Below, in pieces: positions 1 through 8,374 of a stretch of 24,277 nucleotides of DNA. The notes beneath the pieces were generated by a model. The model was not told the DNA's origin. It saw only the letters and a list, made by a program, of their open reading frames with translations, and made no database searches. The stretch spans positions 1-24,277 of the forward strand of contig JAIXMF010000206.1 of assembly GCA_025201365.1 (NCBI GenBank), read 5' to 3'. Positions within the stretch are counted from its first letter, which is position 1. Each line of letters opens with the position of its first letter. This DNA is from Syncephalis plumigaleata (taxonomy: Eukaryota; Zoopagomycota; Zoopagomycetes; Zoopagales; Piptocephalidaceae). The position numbers and the translations under genes were made by a program.

Positions 1-1278
1 TTGAATAGGAGGGGGACTAACACATTAAAAAAGAGGAAGAAGGATTCAAAAGACTATTTCCAATTCCAACCATATGTCAGTAGAAAGTGGCCGATTAAAT
101 AATCCTTGCTAGTAATCCTAGAAGAGTCTTTTCTTTTACCATTTATGAGAACAGGTTGGCTCGAGAATAGGCAGAGACAAGGTGAGGCTTTTCCTGGGAG
201 GAACCACATCAACATGGTTGCACTCGTTCCCCCTTGTATCATACACTAGTAACCATTGTGCTAATAGCGATGATAAATACCACATGAACGCCATAGACCA
301 ACATGCTTGCCAACTTGCGTGCTAATGCGCCCATTCAAACTGCATGTTGATGGTATGAGCACACACACACACACACACGCACAGACATACCCACATGTAC
401 CATGCAGACGTACAATGCGTTGTAAAGCCAGTTTTCAATAAGAAAAATACCTGCAGGTATCCTCTAGGTAAGCGTATATATCTATGCCATTAAGCACAAC
501 ACCGGTTTAGTCGAAACATAACAACTTGTAACACTTCCACCAGTGGATCTGCCTACTAGGTTTATCCTTCACCGTCACAGCCGTCGATGGACATGCGATT
601 GCAGTGGTAATAACCACGAATGTTACTCAAGTAACCTGCTATCGTTGTCGTTGGCGGTAGCAGCGAGTAACGTGATGCTAATGGTTCTGAGCTTTGGATG
701 GTAGGACAAACATGAAACGACGATGGACATGCTAGAATGAAATGCGGATAAGGCGGATACTTCCTTCCGCGTATCAGCATGCTCACAAGCTAGCGAAATT
801 TTCCGAAGGCCTCATTACTTGCTACCGTAAAAACTGGGCGGCCCATACATTCATCCTTTCTTGAGGGAAGACCCATGAAGACGAATGCTGCCTAGTTGCC
901 TAGTTTCCTTTTTTCCTGCCTGCCTGTCCGCCTGCCTGCTTATCTTTGTCTCCCTACCCAGCTTTCTTTGCATACGCATTAATGACTATGAACTATTGTT
1001 ATCAGTTAGATTGACCCAACCAGGAAGAGTCGGTTGGCTGCCATTGATGAAATAAAAAAATCTGTTCCAATTGATGTTTCTATGCTGTCCAAATTGAAAA
1101 TACATAATCGGATGCAAAAATAGATTGAGCAGTGATGGTATTATTGCTCAATATGGACATGATTCACCTTATATTAGGAATAACCACATGGCAAGATGTA
1201 ACAGAAAAAACAATAGCATCGTGTTGCTACAAACCAAATTCAATTCAGTAATACGTGGAGTATTGAGTAGGCAGCCAG
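1..1278. other. Left flank, no gene recognised
   Basis: No convincing coding sequence was seen on either strand. The open frames here are short (62-74 codons), have no family resemblance and no clear splice context. The stretch is AT-rich and holds a CA microsatellite near 360, C/T-rich sequence around 905-970 with repeated CCTG units, and an 8-base inverted repeat (ATTGAGCA and TGCTCAAT) near 1124-1151. The right end presumably carries the promoter of the gene that starts at 1425. Confidence 0.5.
360..378. repeat. CA dinucleotide microsatellite
   Basis: About nine uninterrupted CA units, followed by a degenerate CGCACAGACATAC tail. Simple repeats of this kind recur in most intergenic stretches of the window. 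Confidence 0.9.
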
Positions 1279-1286
1279 TATAAATA
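1279..1286 (+). promoter_or_regulatory. TATA box of the secreted kinase-like gene
   Basis: TATAAATA lies about 140 bases before the start codon at 1425. With transcription starting some 30 bases downstream, this would leave a 5' leader of roughly 110 bases. The call rests on motif and position only. Confidence 0.5.
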
Positions 1287-1424
1287 CATGGGATATTTCC
1301 AGCACTATATCAACATAATCTATATCCTCGTCTCCATTGCTTTTTACTACGCTCGTTTAACGTTATTTGCTTGCTTGCTTGATTACGATTACAAGGCTAC
1401 ACCACTAGATATCTGCCATTTATC

Positions 1425-2570
1425 ATGCATTTCAATATGAATATTGTCAGTATTACCACAGTTGCTGTGCTGCTTCTGGCCTCGATCGAATCAGCTGAGA
1501 GTATGGGTCTATCCAACAGTAAGTGTAATATACTATCATCATTTATTATCAGTATACTAATTGAGTGTAGATCCACAAGTGCCGAAAATGTACCTTGGTC
1601 AACCAATGGGTATAAAGGGTGTATTTGATCTGCCAAAACTAGAGCTATCCACGGTCATGCAGAAAAATGATATTGTTGACTATTTAGAAGGAAAGTGGGA
1701 TGGTAAACCTGCCACTATTACATGTATGGATCCAAATAAACCAGAAGGAAAAATCGTTCAATCATTCTATGAGGTAAGTGAATAACTCAATAATTATAGC
1801 CATTCTACCTGGTGCTAACAAGGAGTATTGTAGCACCATCGTTTACCAAGTTACTCAAGTACGGTTGATGAGCAAACCAAAGAAGGAGCCATGTATTTTG
1901 GCAATGTTGTAGCGGCTCCCTCGAAGTTTGGCAAGCAATGTTATGTCATTGATAGCGCATGCAAGTATGACTACATTCAGCATGTAAAGAACCTTAGCAA
2001 AAAGCTTTTCAAAAAACGAGCTTCTCTCAAAAAGAACATTAATCAAATCATTGCAGGTAAACTTGACAATATAACTCTGCGTATCCTACATCATGCTAAC
2101 ATTTGTGAATAGCCGTAAAATATGCAAAGGCCAAAGGATTGCTCCATAACTTTTCTTATAGTAGTAAGCCATACTCAATTGATTGTGTTTACATTAATCT
2201 AACATGAACACTTACTGTAGACATGTGCTTCGATGCCAATGAAAATTTGCTGATGCCACAACATAATGACGTGCTTCCTATTGAGCAGACAACACCACGC
2301 CAGCGAATGGAGATGAATCGTAAAATTTTTAATTCAATTTTGGATCTCGAATGGGAGCTTAAAGGTCATACCTCCGTCGATAGTATGTTTGACAGGGTAA
2401 AGCGCATCACTAAGTCAATTGAGTATCCTGGCACTCTTCCCCCACCTTCTAGTAGTCGACCCAATTCTATATATGATATCGATCCAGTTCCACCATATGA
2501 TAGTCGACGCAGCTCTCCTTCTGGCAGTCGACGCAACTCTATCTCTGGCACCAGCCTACCTCCACAATAA
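1425..2570 (+). CDS. Secreted protein with a degenerate protein-kinase-like domain
   Basis: Five exons: 1425-1518, 1571-1773, 1834-2056, 2113-2163, 2221-2570 (306 residues). All introns are GT-AG and 52-60 nt long; introns 2 and 3 have clear GCTAAC branch sites. Residues 1-26 form a signal peptide with hydrophobic core ITTVAVLLLASI, so the product should be secreted or luminal. Residues 35-210 follow the layout of a protein kinase: a segment GKPATITCMDP where the N-lobe VAIK strand would fall, then a helix and AVKYAKAKGLLHNFSYSN, which resembles the catalytic loop (consensus HRDxxxxN). The catalytic Asp, the VAIK Lys and a DFG motif are not visible, so it would be a pseudokinase. The tail (about 260-306) is Pro/Ser-rich with repeated SRR-S/N units. 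The kinase relationship is my inference from the pattern; an unrelated secreted protein remains possible. AATAAA overlaps the stop codon. Confidence 0.6.
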
Positions 2571-2867
2571 AACCCTTAAAGCTCAATTAATCAATAGAGC
2601 ATATTCTGATTATTGATAATAACGAATGTTAGTATGTGTTATCTAATTACTACATGGTGATATGGCTTCGTAGTTAGTACGATGAAATAGATCATAATAG
2701 CTTGTTAATTTTCAGACATTTATTGCGTATGATTTTGTGTTGTGTTCCGCCACTTGTTCATTTTATTTGTTGTTGTTGTTATTATTAACGGTAACTTCAT
2801 TCTCTTCTTATCACTTTACGGAAAACCGCACATTACAACAATACTAGTAGTAGTAGTTGCAACTATC

Positions 2868-4028
2868 ATGGAAGAGAAACGAGCACGTTCCAGTGTATTC
2901 CAGCCTAATCGACCGTCGCCACTGACACAATCGTCTACTATGAATGTGGAAGATCTTGATCAAGTGCAACTGGAGGCGTATTATCTGCAGTTACGTGGGC
3001 TAAACCATAGTGTACAAGAGCAAATGACGCAGACTATCGACAAGAATCCATTTGCTGATCTATCGGCATTCCGTAATGAGTATAGCAAATATTTAAAGTC
3101 TATTCGTGAGCAACACAAAGATGTCTTTGAGCTGAACAAGGAATCCGACGACCGTAATAATGACACGACAACGACAGTATCGTCGCAACTGAATTCAAAC
3201 GCAGATTCCACGCCTAAAACTAGTCAGTCAACTAGTCAACCAACTAGTCAACCAACTAGCACGACTGGTGTGTCTACTCAGCCATTTAGTGCAATCAAGT
3301 TTCCTGCGTTTGCACCATCGTCAAATACCTTTGGCACGACTGCTGCTGCGAAAACCGAAACATCTGATAAGAAAGAGGAGACAGCGTCGAAACCTGCCTT
3401 CTCCTTTGGCACTACTACCAATGCTACTACTACTACTACTACCACGGAAAGCAGTAAGGAATCAGCCGAGAAACCAGCATTCTCATTTGGTGCTTTCAAT
3501 AAAACGGGATTTTCATTCAACACGCCATCATCTAGCACAACTGGCTCGGGTCTAGCATTCGCGGCAAAGAAAGAGGCCGACAATTCGCAAAAGGACAACC
3601 AAGAGACGGAGAATGCTGATGGTGCCGATTCAGACGAGGATACTCCTAAAGAAGAGGCCACACCATTAGACGATAGGGTAGGCGAGGAGAACGAGGACAC
3701 GCTGTATAGCACACGATCCAAGATCTATCACGACACCAAGGATGGCTATGAAGACAAGGGTGTTGGTGTACTGCGATTGAATCGAGAAAAGGACAATCCT
3801 AGCATTAGTCGAATTATATGTCGTATCGATGGAACAGGCGGTATTCTACTGAATGCACGTATCTACAAGGGTATGCCGGTGGATGTGATTGGCAAGATGA
3901 AGAAGGACGTGCAAACGCTCGTTAGTCTAGATGGTAAGATGACTAAAATACTATTACGCGTAAAGGATGGCGCAACGGCCACTGCACTAGAGGAGAAACT
4001 AAAGGAACTGGTCGCGAATTGTTCCTAA
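2868..4028 (+). CDS. Nup50/Nup2-like FG nucleoporin with Ran-binding domain
   Basis: Intronless, 386 residues. Role by family: a nuclear-basket nucleoporin that binds importin alpha and Ran-GTP and helps release and recycle import cargo. Residues 1-12 are basic (EEKRARSS). Residues 30-80 hold the Nup50-type helix around LRGLNHSVQEQ and KNPFADLSAFRNEYSKYLKS. Residues 110-235 are Ser/Thr-rich with FG motifs (two AFSFG, one TGFSFN, one NTFG), a short TSQP repeat and a poly-Thr run from an ACT microsatellite. An acidic linker follows, then a Ran-binding (PH-fold) domain at about 265-386. The frame stays open upstream to a GTG at 2742, but that part reads as a T-rich leader giving artificial hydrophobic sequence, so I chose the ATG at 2868. 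Its transcript converges with the isocitrate dehydrogenase gene. Confidence 0.88.
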   Translation: MEEKRARSSVFQPNRPSPLTQSSTMNVEDLDQVQLEAYYLQLRGLNHSVQEQMTQTIDKNPFADLSAFRNEYSKYLKSIREQHKDVFELNKESDDRNNDTTTTVSSQLNSNADSTPKTSQSTSQPTSQPTSTTGVSTQPFSAIKFPAFAPSSNTFGTTAAAKTETSDKKEETASKPAFSFGTTTNATTTTTTTESSKESAEKPAFSFGAFNKTGFSFNTPSSSTTGSGLAFAAKKEADNSQKDNQETENADGADSDEDTPKEEATPLDDRVGEENEDTLYSTRSKIYHDTKDGYEDKGVGVLRLNREKDNPSISRIICRIDGTGGILLNARIYKGMPVDVIGKMKKDVQTLVSLDGKMTKILLRVKDGATATALEEKLKELVANCS

Positions 4029-4052
4029 TCAATCAATCAATGAATGAATGAA
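4029..4052. repeat. AATC/AATG tetranucleotide repeat
   Basis: Directly after the nucleoporin stop codon are three AATC units followed by four AATG units, in the presumed 3' untranslated region. Confidence 0.8.
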
Positions 4053-4106
4053 TGATCCCATACCTATCAGTAACAATAGCAATAATAACAATGATGGTGG
4101 TCCGTG

Positions 4107-4112
4107 TTTATT
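4107..4112 (-). terminator. Polyadenylation signal of isocitrate dehydrogenase
   Basis: AATAAA on the minus strand, about 102 bases after the stop codon at 4214-4216. It lies upstream (in + coordinates) of the nucleoporin signal at 4194, so the two convergent messages probably overlap at their 3' ends. Confidence 0.5.
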
Positions 4113-4193
4113 CGATATCATATCATTTTATCTTCCTATATATTTCATAATGGATGCATGGACGTAAAATAGAAGAAAAGAAACGCTTTAATC

Positions 4194-4199
4194 AATAAA
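4194..4199 (+). terminator. Polyadenylation signal of the nucleoporin gene
   Basis: AATAAA about 165 bases after the nucleoporin stop codon and only 15 bases before the dehydrogenase stop codon on the other strand. Confidence 0.5.
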
Positions 4200-4213
4200 G
4201 AAAATGATTATAT

Positions 4214-6138
4214 TTATGCTGTACGGATCTGCTTGAATCGACGTTCAATAGCATCCATAAATTCCGTAGTAGTTACGTAGTGTTCTCGTTTCAAACTAAT
4301 AATACATAGGCACGTAGGGTGATCATTAATCAAACTAGTATGAGTTATATGTCGATGTACACTTACCCATCTTGACCATGAATGGATAGCGCCAGATCCT
4401 TGGTCATTTGTCCGTCAACGTCGACTGTCTCGACACAGGCACGCTCGAGATCCTCCGAGAATTTCAACAACGACGTGTTATTATCGAGACGAGCACGATG
4501 CGCCAATCCGCGTGTCCATGCAAAGATGGAGGCAATCGGATTTGTGGAGGTCTCGCGACCACGTTGATGCTCGCGATAATGACGAGTGACGGTGCCGTGA
4601 GCTGCTTCCGCCTCTAGCGTACGTCCATCGGGTGTCACTAGCACGGATGTCATTAGACCGAGCGAGCCGAACCCTTGTGCCAATATATCCGATTGTACAT
4701 CGCCGTCGTAATTCTTGCACGCCCACACGAATCCACCCTTTGACTTGACGGCCTGCGCCACCATATCATCGATCAGTCGGTGTTCATACCAGAGCCCGGC
4801 CTTTTCGAATTTGGTACGATAGTCGCGCTCGTAGATCTCCTGGAATATATCCTTGAAACGACCGTCGTATTTCTTTAAAATGGTATTCTTCGTACTCAAG
4901 TATAATGGCATTTTCTTGGTCAATGCCATATTGAAACTGCTATGAGCAAATCCTATAATCGACTAGATACGTACATTAATGTATATGTATGTATAAATAG
5001 GTAGATGTACAACTACTTACATGATCAGTATTAAACATGCCCATAGCAACACCACGACCCTAATATACATGTTATTATCACGATTGTAATGATGTATCTA
5101 TATATCCGTCCGAGTAATTTACCGTGAATTCGTGTACTATCCAGCTCTTGTTATTTTGACTGTTTTTCGGTTTGAACACTAATTCAAACGTGCCAGGCTC
5201 TTCGGCAATAAAATCGACTGCACGATACTGCATGTTTCATATGGAAATGGTATTATTACACTGCTATAATGGATTACCATGCTAGTATATCCTAGGTTAC
5301 CTGATCACCGTAAGCATGTCTACCAATAACAATTGGCTCCTTCCATCCAGGAATGATACGTGGCACATTCTTGAATAGAATTGGCTCACGGAACACCGTA
5401 CCATTCAGGATATTTCTAATAGTACCATTGGGAGAGCGATACATCTTCTTCAAATTAAATTCTAAAGTAACAATAGCGATATCGTATAAGATGATGATGT
5501 TCACCTATTCATTGACATTGATTTCATATTATATCATATTATATCATATCACGTACCTTTAACACGCGCTTCATCCGGTGTAATAGTAGCGCATTTGATG
5601 CCGACATTGTATTTCTTGATGGCTTCCGCTGCATCGATCGTTACTTGATCATCAGTCTAATGGTCAATTGACTAAATCAATTAGTAAACAAAATAAGTGA
5701 ACACTCGTACACGAGCACTTGCCTTGTCTCGGTTCTCCATGCCAAGATCGTAGTATTTGGCATCCACTTTAACATAAGGGAAGATAAGCTAACGATTCAT
5801 ACTTGATTGTTAGCATGTAACACGTATATACGTATAGATACAACTGTTAACATCACGTACTTTATCCTTGATCATTTGCCAGATAATACGCGTCATTTCA
5901 TCGCCATCGATATCCACCACCGGGTTATCAACGGCAATACGCTCCGCTTGATTGCTATCTGTACTCCATATTATAGATATAATACACGTTTATTAGGGGC
6001 TATATGATGCAATACTGTTTGAGTTATACACCTACAATGACGATAGGCTTGAGACATAGCCATTGGACGGAATGCTTGTCGACTTGCAACGTAACTAGTA
6101 CGCGCTATAGCAGACAATGAAACGCTTTTAGATAGCAT
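4214..6138 (-). CDS. IDP1: Mitochondrial NADP-dependent isocitrate dehydrogenase
   Basis: Oxidatively decarboxylates isocitrate to 2-oxoglutarate with NADP+; homodimeric, metal-dependent. Nine exons on the minus strand: 6138-6036, 5958-5861, 5788-5723, 5656-5557, 5461-5301, 5227-5123, 5059-5021, 4962-4367, 4295-4214, giving 449 residues, close to human IDH2. The first 25-30 residues are rich in Ser and Arg with no acid, a typical mitochondrial presequence, and the C-terminus (RTA) is no peroxisomal signal. Visible family motifs: [10 protein letters not shown] near 55; isocitrate-binding SPNGTIRN at 132-139; IGRHAYGDQ, whose Arg170 matches human IDH1 Arg132/IDH2 Arg172; the family signature NYDGDVQSD from 308; NADP-site HGTVTRHYR from 346. 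Intron 3 (5722-5657) starts GCAAGT, not GT, and is needed to keep frame (a stop follows in the retained reading). Divergent from the MYND gene. Confidence 0.95.
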
Positions 6139-6373
6139 ATTTTACGTTTTATAGTTCAAATAGAAAAGCAATTGGCGACAATGAAAGAACACGATAGTGA
6201 ACTGAAAAAAAGGGCGATATATGAAAGAAACGTATTGTTAACGAGATGAAAGATTTGATCATCGTCATCACAAGATAAAGATGGATAGATTGATGAGACT
6301 GGCTTCGTGATAGTAATAAAGCGTAATTGCCATTCTATCTTTTTTGTTAATAATAGCAAGTCAATTTCATAAT
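6139..6373. promoter_or_regulatory. Short divergent promoter region
   Basis: Only 235 bases separate the start codons of isocitrate dehydrogenase (minus) and the MYND/Mss51-like gene (plus), so their promoters must share or abut this stretch. No strong TATA box was seen for either. An open frame on the minus strand through the region is low complexity and is not considered coding. Confidence 0.6.
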
Positions 6374-8110
6374 ATGGCATCTTCTCATTCGTTAGTCTAT
6401 ACGGAAGAGGAGCGTAGTAAAGAGAAAGAGCAAGCTATTGCATTGTTTGCCAACTTGCCTATTGCACCAACCAGTCGTAATACGTGGCATTTAGAAATAC
6501 GACGTACGCCAGGTCGTCAGCCTAGTGATCCATACCAAATACTCGTTGCATTCCGTGATGTATTCGGTGAATTGCGCGGGTTTGAAAGTGAATCCGAATC
6601 AACTATTGGTTATGACGTAGCAACGACAACAACAGCAACCACCAATGAAATAATCTTCGCTGAACGTGTAGCCAACATGATATACACGATACTATGTCGT
6701 GCTGCGGCATTTCCTATGAATCGACGCGGCGAACCAGAACGACCTACACGTATTGTTATGACGAATCGCGGTGATTTACCCGATGATAAATGGTATAAAC
6801 TGTTTAATGATCGATTGAAGCCGTTTAACATTCAACTGGACGTGGATGCCCATTGGAAACCATCTAGTCTACCATCTAATCATGAGCACAACACCACAAC
6901 AACAAATACTACTACTACAACAAATACTCATAACGGAATAGACGAAATGAAGATGGAAACTCCTCAATTTGCTTGTCATATTTGTTCACGAACATTACCA
7001 GAGACATCATTACGATGCGCTAAATGTCGTGCTATACGCTACTGTGGACGTGAATGTCAAAAGACCGATTGGCCAAATCATCGACAATTATGTACGGCAT
7101 TGCAAGCAGATAGAGCACTGACATCAACATCATTATTGACTATACTCTCTACATTGCCTGATTATTACGAGAAAGCAAGATTGGTCAATTTTAACTGGTA
7201 TCAATTTATCGATCTAATTCAATTGAATCCAGTATGGCCATTCTCCATTGTATATGAAGCATCATCATCATCATCATTGATAACTAGTATGGATTTCAAT
7301 CATTTATTACATGGTGAACAAGCATTCAGTGCTCCATTATTGAAATCATCCGGATTTAACGAGACACCGAAAGCTATCGGTTCATGGTCGGATCTCTATC
7401 GTGCCAAAGGGTTCTCCATGGATTCTCCTATTGCTTTACTCATCTATCGACCACTCACTCTATTTTATTTATTAACTAGCGTAGCACAGACTCGTCCCTA
7501 TCGTAGTTTAACGAATACGCGTGCATTGTCCACCGCACCTGGCACTTATCTATGTATTCATTGGGTGAACGCCACACAGGCTCATGTTGCCACTAGTACG
7601 TGCTACGAACTATTGACAGTATTGTTTCCGGGCATTACTATTGATCTATTCCTAGTGGGTGCATCTTTAGCGGATGATCCATTGATTAAGAAGCAAGACA
7701 AGCCAACACCTTCACCTACGCGTGAATACAAGAATGAACGTGAATCGTCGTGCATTCGTGTTCACCGAGTACCTACAACTTATTCACGCTTTCCTGGTCA
7801 TCAATACAAAGCGAATCTAATTATTCTATCGGAAATGACGGCAACTAATGAAACACTAGACGATCAATGGATGTCCACCATTAAGGCGTCATTATCCGCT
7901 AATGGTCGACTAGTTATACTGGAGTCAACGGCATTGGGTGTACGTCTACTAAGCGAGGATATACAGAAATCTACATTCAATTCATGGTCAGCCGTATTTG
8001 AAACCGTTCAGTTAAATCCATTTATGCAACCATGGCCACGACAACAGCCTTCATTGTGCGTGCCTTCATTCTCTAGTGGATTTATTCAAGCATTTGTTAA
8101 TGACATGTAG
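6374..8110 (+). CDS. MYND zinc-finger protein with Mss51-like C-terminal half
   Basis: Intronless, 578 residues. A complete MYND zinc finger sits at about 200-241: C-x2-C-x10-C-x2-C-x5-C-x3-C-x7-H-x3-C, all eight ligands present (CHIC, CAKC, YCGREC, H...C). MYND fingers bind zinc and usually mediate protein contacts. The part after the finger, with RPLTLFYLLTSVAQTRPYRS and a following beta-rich stretch, resembles the C-terminal domain of Mss51 and animal MSS51/ZMYND proteins; yeast Mss51 activates COX1 translation in mitochondria. Residues 30-160 form another folded-looking region without a family I can name, joined to the finger by a Thr/Asn-rich linker. No clear mitochondrial presequence is visible, so the cellular site is open. 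The frame extends to a TTG at 6344, but ATG 6374 (MASSHS) is the natural start. Confidence 0.75.
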   Translation: MASSHSLVYTEEERSKEKEQAIALFANLPIAPTSRNTWHLEIRRTPGRQPSDPYQILVAFRDVFGELRGFESESESTIGYDVATTTTATTNEIIFAERVANMIYTILCRAAAFPMNRRGEPERPTRIVMTNRGDLPDDKWYKLFNDRLKPFNIQLDVDAHWKPSSLPSNHEHNTTTTNTTTTTNTHNGIDEMKMETPQFACHICSRTLPETSLRCAKCRAIRYCGRECQKTDWPNHRQLCTALQADRALTSTSLLTILSTLPDYYEKARLVNFNWYQFIDLIQLNPVWPFSIVYEASSSSSLITSMDFNHLLHGEQAFSAPLLKSSGFNETPKAIGSWSDLYRAKGFSMDSPIALLIYRPLTLFYLLTSVAQTRPYRSLTNTRALSTAPGTYLCIHWVNATQAHVATSTCYELLTVLFPGITIDLFLVGASLADDPLIKKQDKPTPSPTREYKNERESSCIRVHRVPTTYSRFPGHQYKANLIILSEMTATNETLDDQWMSTIKASLSANGRLVILESTALGVRLLSEDIQKSTFNSWSAVFETVQLNPFMQPWPRQQPSLCVPSFSSGFIQAFVNDM

Positions 8111-8190
8111 TACACTAAATTGTTATAATAATAATTAAAACTATTAGTTATAATGAAATGAGCAACTCAATAGGTGTGTTTTTTATATAT

Positions 8191-8196
8191 AATAAA
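8191..8196 (+). terminator. Polyadenylation signal of the MYND gene
   Basis: AATAAA 81 bases past the stop codon. Further AATAAA copies occur near 8243 and 8345 before the end of the convergent F-box gene. Confidence 0.45.
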
Positions 8197-8285
8197 TCAG
8201 TATAGAAAATGCCAATCAACAATAGGATGTAAGGAGGGAAACATCAATAAAGCTTAGTAGAAGTGGTATCGCATAGAGAAGATAT

Positions 8286-8288
<3 letters not shown>

Positions 8289-8316
<28 letters not shown>
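8289..8316. repeat. GA dinucleotide microsatellite
   Basis: Fourteen uninterrupted GA units between the converging 3' ends of the MYND gene and the F-box gene. Confidence 0.95.
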
Positions 8317-8320
<4 letters not shown>

Positions 8321-8374
8321 ATGGAAACAGCAGATAGAGAAATCAATAAAGTAGACGGATAATCGTGGATAGAA

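Noticed and set aside
562-786. Minus-strand open frame of about 73 codons in the left flank
   Set aside because: No family resemblance, no clear promoter or splice context; sequence composition like the surrounding non-coding DNA.
2742-2867. N-terminal extension of the nucleoporin frame to a GTG codon
   Set aside because: The extension has no ATG start and its hydrophobic sequence comes from a T-rich leader; the family begins with a basic segment, which fits ATG 2868.
4382-4726. Frames on both strands over the large isocitrate dehydrogenase exon
   Set aside because: Shadows of the dehydrogenase exon 4962-4367, which has clear family motifs.
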